In this document: piece by piece, positions 23,101-31,720 of the stretch
How the letters are laid out: each line of letters opens with the position of its first letter
Numbering within the stretch: position 1 is the stretch's first letter
Source: a virus
Length of the DNA: 45,941 nucleotides
Reading direction: 5' to 3' (one strand)
IMG/VR virus record: IMGVR_UViG_3300046812_000150
Location: 1-45,941 of that record
The notes under the pieces: generated by a model
What the model saw: only the letters and a program-made list of their open reading frames with translations
Database searches by the model: none
Told to the model about the DNA's origin: nothing
Made by a program: the position numbers and the translations under genes

Positions 23101-23325
23101 TCAGCGGAGCGCAGCGTCTGCGGCGCTCGCATCGCCTGCGCCTGCATCGGATGATGATGATGGCGACAGCGCTTCAAGCTCGGGCTCGATGCAGAGCAGC
23201 ACTTCATCGCAAGGCGTACGCCCGCAGCTGCAGTCACAGCGAATCGCGGTCGGGCGCTGCAGCGCGAACTCGGGCGCGCATGCGCAGAGCGCGAGCGCGA
23301 AGAGCCATGGCAGCGCAGCGATCAA
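23101..23325 (-). CDS. Small lipoprotein
   Basis: 74 aa, ATGA-coupled to the tail-spike gene. A hydrophobic N-terminus ends LALCAC, giving a lipobox with Cys16 as the lipidated residue. The mature part has CDCSCG, PC and LLC, then an acidic, Ser-rich tail (PSSSSDAGAGDASAADA). It closes the late operon, where lysis genes often lie, so an outer-membrane spanin is one option. It is not proline-rich as many Rz1 proteins are, and no Rz-like partner is visible; superinfection exclusion is another possibility. Confidence 0.55.
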   Translation of the reverse strand: MIAALPWLFALALCACAPEFALQRPTAIRCDCSCGRTPCDEVLLCIEPELEALSPSSSSDAGAGDASAADAALR

Positions 23326-24782
23326 ACGCGCGCCACCAGGTCAGCGCCACCCATGTCGGTGATGAAGATGTTAGCCGCAGTGAAGAACGCGTTCGCTTGA
23401 GCGGCTGCGACAGCCGTCTTCACATCCGCGTTCAGCGTGCCGCCTGTCAACGTGAAGGCTCCGTTCACCAGAACGCGACCGCCTCCTGCGCGCACTCGAA
23501 TGCCGAAGCCGGCAGCATCGGTCGTGCCTCCGGATAGGCCGGACGTGTTGATGATGTTCACGAGCGAGTTATCCGAAAGATCGACGCAGCTGCCGACCGT
23601 AAGAGCAAACACCATCTTCGATGTCGTACCGCTGCCGGTGAACAGGTAACCCTTGGCCCCTTTGCTAAACAGCAATGCGCCTTGGATATAGGTGTATGAA
23701 GTTCCGCCGCCGTTGCTCTCGAAGGTTCCGCCCGTCAAAGTGATCCCACCCTCAAAGCGACCGCCTCTCTGCAGTAGAATGTCGCCTTCACCAGCGATCT
23801 CCGAACCGATGTTTAGCGACGTTTTCACGCAAAGCACACCAGCGATGATCGTTCGGTTGCCAATGATGAATGTGGACGCTGTGTCGATGAGACCGTATGA
23901 AGAGATTAGATCGGTAATCGCAGACACTCCGACGCCCCATGCTGCGCCGTTGCTCGGGCCGTTCGCTACGATGTGACTACGATCGAACCACAGAATGCTT
24001 AGCGTGGCGCGCACGCCTATCAGCTGCACGGCCGCAGCTCTTGTTATCATTCGCGCGCCGGTGAACTGCACATTGTAGAATCCATGCCGCGCAGCACCGC
24101 CACTGGAATACCCAGTTACGGATTCCGCGCTTCCCACCCAGTCATAGCAGCCGGGATACGCAACGCCCGCAGCGGGCGTCGGAACATTGATGACAGTGCC
24201 AGGCTGGAAGACTCGGAACGTATCGCCATTCGCAACGGCGGCTGCGATCGATGCGCGCCACGCACGCAACGGGATCGTGATGCTTGTGTCTGTGTTGAGC
24301 ACGATGTTCGAGCGCACGCCCGCACAGCCGCCACTGGTGATCTCGAGAAACGCATTCTTGAGTGTGTTGACTCCAAGGCCTGCCGACGTTGGAAGCGTGT
24401 ACGTAGTCGTGTTGAGGTCACCGGTAAACGTTCCGCTCGCGACTGCGATGTCGACAGCCGGGTCGCCGTACACTTGGAAGTAACCGCCATCTCCGCATAC
24501 GCTCGCGCCCATCACCGGCATCGTGTAGGGACCGACGCCATGCAGCTGCACAACAAGCTTCGCGCGCAGCTCTCCGTAGGTGAGCCGCTCGGTCCAAGCG
24601 CGAGCGAGTGTCGCGTAGGGCAGCGCAGCCGAACCGTTCCCGGTTGCGTCATTCCCAAGCGCACTGTCCACATGGATCGTGCGCGCGCTTGTGAGCGGTG
24701 GCGTGGCTGCGCCCGAGCCCGTAGGAGCGCTCGCTCCGGCTGCGCCTACGCGCAGGCCACCGTAGAACTTGTCATCGCTCAT
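23322..24782 (-). CDS. Tail spike/fibre with beta-helix-like repeats
   Basis: 486 aa. Short N-terminal virion-attachment part, then IHVDSALGNDATGNGSAALP, the usual opening of phage pectin-lyase-like right-handed beta-helices. Long runs of Gly/Ser/Thr/Val/Ile strands follow (FEGGITLTGGTFESNGGGTS and similar). It would be a receptor-binding or polysaccharide-degrading tail appendage. No catalytic residues could be assigned. It is one of three or four consecutive appendage genes after the baseplate block. Confidence 0.75.
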   Translation of the reverse strand: MSDDKFYGGLRVGAAGASAPTGSGAATPPLTSARTIHVDSALGNDATGNGSAALPYATLARAWTERLTYGELRAKLVVQLHGVGPYTMPVMGASVCGDGGYFQVYGDPAVDIAVASGTFTGDLNTTTYTLPTSAGLGVNTLKNAFLEITSGGCAGVRSNIVLNTDTSITIPLRAWRASIAAAVANGDTFRVFQPGTVINVPTPAAGVAYPGCYDWVGSAESVTGYSSGGAARHGFYNVQFTGARMITRAAAVQLIGVRATLSILWFDRSHIVANGPSNGAAWGVGVSAITDLISSYGLIDTASTFIIGNRTIIAGVLCVKTSLNIGSEIAGEGDILLQRGGRFEGGITLTGGTFESNGGGTSYTYIQGALLFSKGAKGYLFTGSGTTSKMVFALTVGSCVDLSDNSLVNIINTSGLSGGTTDAAGFGIRVRAGGGRVLVNGAFTLTGGTLNADVKTAVAAAQANAFFTAANIFITDMGGADLVARV

Positions 24783-25129
24783 GACTGCACCGTGGCGATG
24801 TACATGAGCGAAGCTCCACCCGATGTGTATGTGAGCTCGGTCGAGCTGAGCCCGATCGAGCAGCCGAGCGTGAACACGTACGGGATGGACAGAGAGAACG
24901 GAGTGCGGCCGCCCGGTACGGGAATCGAAACCTCCGGGATGTCACCACTGACAGGCGCAGTCGACTTGTCGAAGAGCTGCACATACAGCAAGCCCGCTGC
25001 AGCGTTGTATCCCGCAACGCATTGCAGCATGCATGGCGTAGGACACACGAGGTCAGCGTCGCGCAGCACGCCTTCGCTTCCCGCTTGGTGCTGGCCTGCG
25101 AAGAACTGACTAACTGATGTCGATGGCAT
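24779..25129 (-). CDS. Small tail-fibre-associated protein
   Basis: 116 aa from MPSTSVSQFF with AAGGA upstream. Beta-rich, with CPTPCMLQC near the N-terminus and no charged clusters (YNAAAGLLYVQLFD, GGRTPFSLSIPYVF, STELTYTSGGASLMYIATV). The layout recalls proteins that sit at virion surfaces. It overlaps the downstream spike gene start by 4 bp. Likely a fibre accessory or chaperone; unproven. Confidence 0.5.
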   Translation of the reverse strand: MPSTSVSQFFAGQHQAGSEGVLRDADLVCPTPCMLQCVAGYNAAAGLLYVQLFDKSTAPVSGDIPEVSIPVPGGRTPFSLSIPYVFTLGCSIGLSSTELTYTSGGASLMYIATVQS

Positions 25130-25157
25130 GGGTGGTGTCCTTTCGTCCGAAAAACGC

Positions 25158-26579
25158 CTAACCGTAAATGGTCGCGAGCGCACCCGGCTTGCGGCGGATG
25201 AAGTGAAACGCGACGATGCCGCCGAGCGTCGAGTTGTAGCGCCAGCCGCAGTACGCCATTCCGGTACCGAACCCGGCGCGCGGCGTGAACATGTTTTGTA
25301 TGCCGTCGCGCGTGAACATAGCGTTGTTTGTCCCCACTGCCGGAGGCGGTCCTAACCGTGCCATCGCGCCGGGAAATAGAAACACATACATATCACCGGT
25401 GAACGTGTCAGTCGTTGCACTGCCGCCTACAGTAATGCTTTGTTCAAATCGTGCCGCACCCGTTGCCCACCCCAACAAAATCCGATTGTTTAGATCTGGT
25501 AGCCCACCTGTTTTCAGCGAGAGCGCCATGCGCAGATACACTTCGTTCGTAGCCGGCGGATTGAAGATCGCAGTTTGTCCACTCATCCAAAGTTCGGCCG
25601 TGGTGGCCGGAACGATCGGCTTATAGATCAAACACGTCACGCCCGCGGGGCCTTGAAACAAGAGCGACCCACGCACTAGCGTGGACCGATACGTTCCGGC
25701 AGCGGGTGCCGTAGCTGGGTCGACGTTGCCTGCACGGGTGAGCGGTACGCCTAACGCTGATTCATTCACCACGGTAAACACGCCGGACGCAAACGTGTCT
25801 GTTACAAATTCTTCGTCATCGGCGTTAGGTGTGGCCGGCGGATCCCAGACTGGATTGACATTATCAGTCAGACCTAGCAGCGCTTTGGCTTCGGCGGCCG
25901 TGCCCCATTTGATGTTACCGCTCGCCCCACGCAATAGGATGGTCGATGGCGCGGCGGCGAGCGCGTGCGGCGTGTTGTCAGCGTCAGCAGTGAGCACAGT
26001 GTTCGCATCGAACAGTGCGGATGGCACCGCTGCATCCGCAGTCGCTTGCGCCGCTGCCGCTGCCGCGCGCGCCACCGAATCCGTTCCGCTCACCGACCCG
26101 ATCAACGCTGCGAGGTCCGCTCCAGTGCCCGCGAAGATGTCACCCGTAGCCGCGCGCATGAGCGCAGTTGACGGCGGCATCACCACGGGCACGGGGCCGA
26201 GCCCGCCGTCGCCATCGAGCGCGCAGAGCACTGTGTTCGCAGTGTCGAACATGTCGAGCGGCAGCCATTGCGGATCACTCCATGAAGCAGCGTCTTCGCC
26301 AACCGCGAGCAGCACTTGCCCCGCTGTCGGAACCGGCGAGCCGCTTACGTCAACGTAGATGCCATCGGGGCCGCTGGCGTTCGAGAGCGCGTCGGCGATG
26401 ATGTAGCCGCCTCCGCCCCCGCCGCCGCCCGTGGGGTCGGCCCAGTGCGCATGCGTGGCATCGATCGCAGTGAGCACTTGCCCCGGCACAGGCGCGGGAG
26501 ATTGCGAAACGTCGACCACGCCCGAGAGCGTTTTGAGCTCGCGTGCGATGCCGCTCAGTACATTGTCGAGAAAGCTCAC
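25158..26579 (-). CDS. Tail fibre protein
   Basis: 473 aa, GTG start with GAGGTGAA upstream. Two related repeats near the N-terminus (SPAPVPGQVLTAIDATHAHW and SPVPTAGQVLLAVGEDAASW) are typical of fibre shafts. A run of eight Gly separates them. An Ala-rich region (SVARAAAAAAQATADAAV) may be a trimeric coiled coil. The C-terminal half is beta-rich and probably the receptor-binding head. Confidence 0.7.
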   Translation of the reverse strand: MSFLDNVLSGIARELKTLSGVVDVSQSPAPVPGQVLTAIDATHAHWADPTGGGGGGGGYIIADALSNASGPDGIYVDVSGSPVPTAGQVLLAVGEDAASWSDPQWLPLDMFDTANTVLCALDGDGGLGPVPVVMPPSTALMRAATGDIFAGTGADLAALIGSVSGTDSVARAAAAAAQATADAAVPSALFDANTVLTADADNTPHALAAAPSTILLRGASGNIKWGTAAEAKALLGLTDNVNPVWDPPATPNADDEEFVTDTFASGVFTVVNESALGVPLTRAGNVDPATAPAAGTYRSTLVRGSLLFQGPAGVTCLIYKPIVPATTAELWMSGQTAIFNPPATNEVYLRMALSLKTGGLPDLNNRILLGWATGAARFEQSITVGGSATTDTFTGDMYVFLFPGAMARLGPPPAVGTNNAMFTRDGIQNMFTPRAGFGTGMAYCGWRYNSTLGGIVAFHFIRRKPGALATIYG

Positions 26580-26588
26580 GGGTTCACC

Positions 26589-27629
26589 TCATCCGTTGCG
26601 AAGGCCCTTATCGTCCCAGCCGATGCTGATTTCGCCGATCGTGTCTGCAGCGTGCAGGCCCGTGGACACCCACGTGAGCCAGTATTCGTTGACCGAGTTG
26701 TCGACCGCGACAGGCGACGTCGGAATGATGAGCGAGGTCCACAGACCTGCAGTGGCCGGCCCGTCGACGGGCGCTCCGATCAACGAAGCAAGATTCGGCA
26801 TCGCGGTCGCGCCGAAGAGATCGTAGACAGCGCCCGAACGCTTTACGAGGTTGAATCGATTCGGCGCGGTCGTGCTCTGGCTGTGGATGACCTGCACGTT
26901 CTGAATCACTGAGCCCGTAGGCGCGAGCAAGCGCCACGCAACGAACTGCCCGCCCGCCCACGCTGTGCAGCTGACAGCGCCTTGGATGCCTTCCCGGTAG
27001 AGCGCTTGCGAAGACACGCCGCCGAACACGACGCCCGTGTTCAGCGACACAATCGAGATGCGCGGCTTCGACGCTGCATAGAGCACGTCGCCGCCCAGCA
27101 CGATGTCACCCTTGTCCGTAGGCCACGCGGTCCAGCTGAACGTGCCCGCGGCTTGACGCAAGACGACCAGCTTTTCGCCGACTACGAAGCACGCGAAGCT
27201 ATCGCGCCCGCTGTCGTCCTGACGCCAGTGACCATCCGATGTGTGCCAGAACGCATTGACGGTTTGCACGAGCGCGCCCGCTGCATTCGCGCCTGTGAAG
27301 AGGCGATAGTGTCGCGTCGCATCGACCTGGAAGTTGTGGATCATCTTCCAGTCACGGGCCGCCACTGTCGGGTCATCGAGCGATGAGCGCGGCGACTCCC
27401 AGAGCGCGATGCCATTGTTGTTGGCGTCGACCGACTGCGGCACCCCCGTGAAGGTGTTGTCTTCATCGAGCTGCGCCGCGTTGTCTGCGCGCTCGCGCAG
27501 GTACTGTGTACGGTTCGCAAGACGCTGCGCGATATCTTCGACGTTCTCCGCGGCCAGGGCGTGCGTGTCCGTACCCTCTGGCACTGCGATGGGTGCGTCG
27601 AATGTCGCGGTCTCTGTCAGGTTGATCAT
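26589..27629 (-). CDS. Tail fibre/appendage protein
   Basis: 346 aa with GGAGATCACA before the ATG. The N-terminus (LTETATFDAPIAVPEGTDTH, then NRTQYLRERAD) resembles the baseplate-attachment end of phage fibres; TFTGVPQSVDANNNG opens a beta-rich body. The C-terminal part (EYWLTWVSTGLHAADTIGEI) looks like a beta sandwich. It sits directly after the gpI-like baseplate gene, the normal place for the first fibre. Confidence 0.65.
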   Translation of the reverse strand: MINLTETATFDAPIAVPEGTDTHALAAENVEDIAQRLANRTQYLRERADNAAQLDEDNTFTGVPQSVDANNNGIALWESPRSSLDDPTVAARDWKMIHNFQVDATRHYRLFTGANAAGALVQTVNAFWHTSDGHWRQDDSGRDSFACFVVGEKLVVLRQAAGTFSWTAWPTDKGDIVLGGDVLYAASKPRISIVSLNTGVVFGGVSSQALYREGIQGAVSCTAWAGGQFVAWRLLAPTGSVIQNVQVIHSQSTTAPNRFNLVKRSGAVYDLFGATAMPNLASLIGAPVDGPATAGLWTSLIIPTSPVAVDNSVNEYWLTWVSTGLHAADTIGEISIGWDDKGLRNG

Positions 27630-27644
27630 TGTGATCTCCGCGTG

Positions 27645-28340
27645 TCAGTGCACATCGATCGTGACGGCGCCTGGGATGTCCCAGAGCTTTCCCGGTTCGT
27701 CCCAAACGCCCGTTGTCGGGAAGTTCCAAAGCTCCGCGCCGGGCGGCAGCACGATCACCTTTCCCTGACAATGCGCCGCGTTCCATTCGTTCGGGATCAA
27801 GCGCAGCTCCGCGACCTGCTCCGGCGTCGGGCTCGCGAACACGCTCGTATAATAGAAGAGCCACCAGCGCGCCCACTGCTCGGGGCGAGAGTCGGGTGAG
27901 AATGCAGAGTCATCGCTGCGCGTGATGACGCCTGCAGCGTCCATGTCGAAGCGCCTACCGTTTCGGTAGATGAGTGCGACCGGGAAGTTGTTGGGCGCGT
28001 AGTACGCGAAGATCATCGCGAGCATCGCGTATGGGCCGCCGCGATGCCTGTGACCATCGAGCCAAGGGATCAGGCGCTCCGCATACGTCGCATCGGTCTC
28101 GCTCAAGCCTCGAGAGATGCGACGCTCTCGGCCGATGACTGCGAGCGAGTCGGGCGCGTAGTAGCCGGGAAAGCGGAACTTGACGCCCGCAGTGAGCCCG
28201 TCCGCGAGCGCGTCGCACATCAAGCCGAACGGGTACAAGTAGCGTTCGGCCCAACCCGTGCGCAGCCACGGCGGGCAAAACTGGCGCATGCGATCGCGAA
28301 ACGTCGGAGTCACGAAGACTGCATCGGGGCTGGTCGTCAT
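27645..28340 (-). CDS. Baseplate protein, P2 gpI / Mu gp48-like
   Basis: 231 aa. The composition and position match the tail-protein-I group: a helical start with WAERYLYPFGLMCDALADGL, then a mixed region with many aromatic residues (FAYYAPNNFPVALIYRNGRR). It follows the baseplate J gene by a 4-bp overlap and precedes the fibres, as in P2 and Mu-like phages. The protein would link the baseplate wedge to the fibres. The assignment rests more on context than on a motif. Confidence 0.6.
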   Translation of the reverse strand: MTTSPDAVFVTPTFRDRMRQFCPPWLRTGWAERYLYPFGLMCDALADGLTAGVKFRFPGYYAPDSLAVIGRERRISRGLSETDATYAERLIPWLDGHRHRGGPYAMLAMIFAYYAPNNFPVALIYRNGRRFDMDAAGVITRSDDSAFSPDSRPEQWARWWLFYYTSVFASPTPEQVAELRLIPNEWNAAHCQGKVIVLPPGAELWNFPTTGVWDEPGKLWDIPGAVTIDVH

Positions 28341-29518
28341 AGCGAAGCACCTTCGGGCACGGGCACTTGATGGATGATCTCCGTGCCGAACGCGACAAGC
28401 ACAGCGACTTCGGTCACTGCGAGCGCTGTGTCGCCAGCCGGGTCAGTCACGAGCACGTGGAAGATCTGCGGCTGCAGCGCGCTCGCGATCGTGCTGCGGA
28501 TGGCCTCTTGAAAGATGAACCCCGGCGGCGTCGGCGAGAGCAAGTTCCCGCCGATGGGCTGCGCTGCGAAGAACGTAATGACCTTCGCGCGAATGAGCTC
28601 GCGGACCTGCTCATCGTTGTTGCCGCTCGTGTTGTAGACCCAAGCTTCATACGAGACGGTGAACGGGACGGCGACCGCAGACTCTGTGCTGCTCGCGACC
28701 GCGAGCGGCGTCGCTTCGTGCTGGATGTCTTCGTTGATGATGTCGACGTCGCCGGGCCCGACTTCGCCGGACGCGTTCGCGACGATGAGCCGCACGTTGC
28801 CGTAACCATCTTTGAGCACGCGTGTTCGGGTGATGCCGATGTTCTCCCCGGTGGGACGGACCGCAGTGCGCGCGGCGTACGCGTACGCATCCCATGGCCC
28901 CATCGGCGAGAGCGAGCCGAGCTTCTCGCGACAGAGCTCGCGGACGCTCTCGTCGCTCTGCTCATCCGATCCCACGATCGGATCCGGGTTCGTGCACGTG
29001 ACCTCGAGCAGCACGGTTGTCATCCCGGTGACAGCGCCGGGCGCGGAGTTGCTCGCAGCGCCCGCTTCGACGGCTTCGATCGCGATCGTGAGTGAGCTCG
29101 CCGCGTTCAGGATGAAGTGGTCGACGTTGCGGTAGTTCTTCCCGCTGCTCGGGTCGGGATTGAACACGAGCAGGTCACCGGGCAGGACATCGAACACGCC
29201 GCCGCCGGAGTTGATGAGTGTGAGCAGCCCCGTGGCATACGTCGCATCGTCGCGCTCGACCTTGTAGACGTAGCGCGCAGTGAGCGTGAGCCACTTACCC
29301 TCGGCAAGCTCCATGAAGCCGGACGCTGCAATGTTCGCTTGCAGACTGGAGAGCGCAGCGAGCACAGCGGACGTAGCGACAACCATCGTGCGGACGACCG
29401 CGCCCGTGCCCCACGAAGTGGTGTTCACGCCCAGCACGCCGAAGACTTGATAGATCGCGGTCTGTATGTCTTCGCGCGTCGCTGGCTTCGTGAGGTCGCT
29501 GAGGGTGAAGAGCGCCAT
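28337..29518 (-). CDS. Baseplate J-like wedge protein
   Basis: 393 aa from MALFTLSDL, with GGAG ten bases upstream; a TTG three codons earlier was rejected. An N-terminal helical part (REDIQTAIYQVFGVLGVN) is followed by the conserved mid region of the baseplate J family: LTARYVYKVERDDATYATG, then a gpJ-type DESVRELCREKLGSLSPMG and DAYAYAARTA core. A trailing alpha/beta domain ends it. It forms the baseplate wedge of contractile tails. Confidence 0.85.
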   Translation of the reverse strand: MALFTLSDLTKPATREDIQTAIYQVFGVLGVNTTSWGTGAVVRTMVVATSAVLAALSSLQANIAASGFMELAEGKWLTLTARYVYKVERDDATYATGLLTLINSGGGVFDVLPGDLLVFNPDPSSGKNYRNVDHFILNAASSLTIAIEAVEAGAASNSAPGAVTGMTTVLLEVTCTNPDPIVGSDEQSDESVRELCREKLGSLSPMGPWDAYAYAARTAVRPTGENIGITRTRVLKDGYGNVRLIVANASGEVGPGDVDIINEDIQHEATPLAVASSTESAVAVPFTVSYEAWVYNTSGNNDEQVRELIRAKVITFFAAQPIGGNLLSPTPPGFIFQEAIRSTIASALQPQIFHVLVTDPAGDTALAVTEVAVLVAFGTEIIHQVPVPEGASL

Positions 29519-29523
29519 AGGGA

Positions 29524-30009
29524 TCAAGCTCCAATTAGTTCGATGAGCACTTGCGCGTCGGTGACAGCGAGCACGAATGCGAACGGCCGCAACACGGGGT
29601 CAGCGGGCGTAATGGCGATTGCGATCGCGATCTCGGATCCGAGTGCGTTCATGCTCACGGAGATGTCAGCGCGCTGCACTCGCTCTTCCTTGTTGGCTTC
29701 GTTGATGCACGAGATCTCGAGGCTGCGCAGTTCGTCGACCGTCTGCGGGTGGTTGAGCATCGCGCGCACGTTGAATCCGTACGTGCCGTCATCGAGCAGA
29801 TCGTCGCGGTTGGTGATGAGTCTGCGCGTTACGGCCTGCGCGATGCCGAGCGGAGAGTTCGGGTCGACCTCCGCGAAGTCGTTCGTGACATCGAGCACGC
29901 ACGAGAGATCGCGCCCGTAGTTGAGCGGGTCGATCGGGACGGTCTGCACTCGCGTCATCGTCGCGAGGTCAGCGTCGAACGCGGCTTGTGCGTCGGGTGG
30001 GAGCGGCAT
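29524..30009 (-). CDS. Baseplate protein, gpW/gp25-like or Mu gp46-like
   Basis: 161 aa from MPLPPDAQ. RDLSCVLDVTNDFAEVDPN, then GIAQAVTRRLITNRDDLLDD and YGFNVRAMLNH recalls the T4 gp25/P2 gpW and Mu gp46 proteins, which cap the inner wedge. RSLEISCINEANKEERVQRA followed by a hydrophobic Ile-rich strand fits the second half. It lies between spike and J-like genes as expected. Confidence 0.6.
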   Translation of the reverse strand: MPLPPDAQAAFDADLATMTRVQTVPIDPLNYGRDLSCVLDVTNDFAEVDPNSPLGIAQAVTRRLITNRDDLLDDGTYGFNVRAMLNHPQTVDELRSLEISCINEANKEERVQRADISVSMNALGSEIAIAIAITPADPVLRPFAFVLAVTDAQVLIELIGA

Positions 30010-31178
30010 TATCCGATCCTCACTTTTGACGAGCCACTCGAGATCCACCCGGGGCTCGTGAAGACGATCGTGCCCGATGCAGCGCTGCCACCGATCGTTC
30101 CGGTGAACGTGCCGGATGGAAGAGTCACATCGTCGCCGATGCGCGCAGCTGCGGGCGCGGGCTCTCCGCCGATGACAGTCTCCAGAGGCACGAACCCGAC
30201 GCTATCCTTGCCCGCGTAGCCGGTGAGCACGGGCTGCGCGCGGTCGCCTTCGATGAACTGCACGAGCACTTCCGCGCCGAGCGTGAGCTTCGAAGCGACG
30301 CCCGCCACGCCGGGCCACTGCGAGATGTGGCGCAGGTCCGGAAGCCCGACGCTCTTCCGGATGGCTTGCAAGTCGCAGCGCGTGTCCGCTGCTTCGCTCA
30401 CAACGCGATAGCGGTACACGCCGTGCAGCGGCTCATCGTGCGTGCGATCGATGACAGCGCGAAGGAGCTCCGCGAGGCGCGACGCCGAGCTCGAGCTGCC
30501 GCCGCACCACGCGACGATGCGCGGCGGCTGCCCCTTGGCGAACGTGTATTCGAGATCGCGTATCGTCTGCGGCGCATCGAGCCGCTTGTCTTCGATGACT
30601 GCGCCCACGGGAAGCTTGTCGATGTCATCCGACGTAAGCACTGCGATGCGCGAGCGGCCGTCGAAGCCGAGCAGCGTGTAATCCGCAGCTGCGAGCACGG
30701 GCGCGGGCCGCTGCGCGACCTGGGTCAGCCCCGCGTAGTCGACCCACCACGGCACGCCGCCGGCGGCGTGTTCGAGCACAGCGGATGCGAGTTCGTGCCC
30801 GCGGACGTAGTCCTTGCCGACAGTGTCTGCAGCGGGCGCGAACTGGTCGAGCGACTCGCCCGACTCTCGCGCAGCGTCTTGCGCGAGTAGCTTGCAGCGG
30901 ACGCCAGCGTCGCTGTGGTACGCGCGCGGGCTGAGATAGCTGCTCCAGCCTCCCGCCCCCGCCACGAGGCACAGCGTGCGCGTCAGTGCGAACGTGCCCG
31001 CTTGCTGCGGCACGACAGTGCCCACGAAGCTCTGCGCGCCGATCTTGAGTGTCTGCTTTCCTGCGAGCGGCGTGTCGTCGGTGAGATCGCATTCCGCAAT
31101 CCACGGGCCGACAGCGCCCACGCGCAGACACAGCGCCTGCAGCTCATGGCCGCCGAGCGTGATGAATACCTCGCTCAT
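30009..31178 (-). CDS. Baseplate hub/spike protein
   Basis: 389 aa from MSEVFITLGG; its start overlaps the previous stop (ATGA). The first two thirds have hub-like beta domains (HELQALCLRVGAVGPWIAEC, YTLLGFDGRSRIAVLTSD). The C-terminal part contains the OB-fold signature of phage spikes: GVASKLTLGAEVLVQFIEGD, then RAQPVLTGYAGKDSVGF. A Gly/Thr/Ser-rich tail (PSGTFTGTIGGSAASG) may form the tip. It would puncture the cell envelope. Fusion of hub and spike functions into one chain is plausible. Confidence 0.65.
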   Translation of the reverse strand: MSEVFITLGGHELQALCLRVGAVGPWIAECDLTDDTPLAGKQTLKIGAQSFVGTVVPQQAGTFALTRTLCLVAGAGGWSSYLSPRAYHSDAGVRCKLLAQDAARESGESLDQFAPAADTVGKDYVRGHELASAVLEHAAGGVPWWVDYAGLTQVAQRPAPVLAAADYTLLGFDGRSRIAVLTSDDIDKLPVGAVIEDKRLDAPQTIRDLEYTFAKGQPPRIVAWCGGSSSSASRLAELLRAVIDRTHDEPLHGVYRYRVVSEAADTRCDLQAIRKSVGLPDLRHISQWPGVAGVASKLTLGAEVLVQFIEGDRAQPVLTGYAGKDSVGFVPLETVIGGEPAPAAARIGDDVTLPSGTFTGTIGGSAASGTIVFTSPGWISSGSSKVRIG

Positions 31179-31720
31179 GGCTGCGGGTCCGTGGCTAGAT
31201 GGTCTGCGAGCTCCCGCTTGTCCTTGATGCGCTGCGCTGCTTTCTCGCGAGCGCTCTGCAGCGCTGGGTCTGGCGGCTTCGCTGCGCTCGCGTCCGGCTT
31301 CGCAATCGCGAACTTCAGCGCGCGATATTCGATGAGCCGGATCTCGACGGTCCACTCACCATCCGCGGTCTGGGTCGGCGAGAGCACGTCTTCCACGACG
31401 GCGGATGTGATGCCGACTTGCGCGAGCAGCGGGTGCTCGATGTCGAGCGGGCCTTGAAGCTTGCCCAGCGGCGGCTTGTCGATCGAAGTCTTGAACGCAA
31501 ACCAGTCGGACCAATCCTCGACCGTGAAGAAGCGCAGGCGCAGCGCGAAGTGCGCGAGCTTGAGCCCGTGGTAGACGACCGTCGCGCCGCTGTAGCCGTA
31601 GCTCTCGCGCTCATCCCAGCGACGCGGAGAACTTGCGCCGGTGATCTCGCACAGTCCGGGCGTGCGCAGTCCGCCGAGCTTCACCCAGTCTCGCGGCTCA
31701 TCGATCGGGTTCCACGTCAT
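31175..31720 (-). CDS. Tail protein between tape measure and hub
   Basis: 181 aa. The N-terminal 130 residues are beta-rich (WVKLGGLRTPGLCEITGAS, GYSGATVVYHGLKLAHFALR, WTVEIRLIEYRALKF) and look like a tail-tube or baseplate-initiator domain. The C-terminus is a charged helix (REKAAQRIKDKRELADHLA). ATGA overlaps on both sides show it is part of the tail operon. Position corresponds to distal tail or DNA-circularisation N-domain proteins; not assigned further. Confidence 0.55.
   Translation of the reverse strand: MTWNPIDEPRDWVKLGGLRTPGLCEITGASSPRRWDERESYGYSGATVVYHGLKLAHFALRLRFFTVEDWSDWFAFKTSIDKPPLGKLQGPLDIEHPLLAQVGITSAVVEDVLSPTQTADGEWTVEIRLIEYRALKFAIAKPDASAAKPPDPALQSAREKAAQRIKDKRELADHLATDPQP

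Noticed and set aside
23322-26579. Diversity-generating retroelement acting on the fibre genes
   Set aside because: No reverse transcriptase or template-like repeat is present near the fibres.
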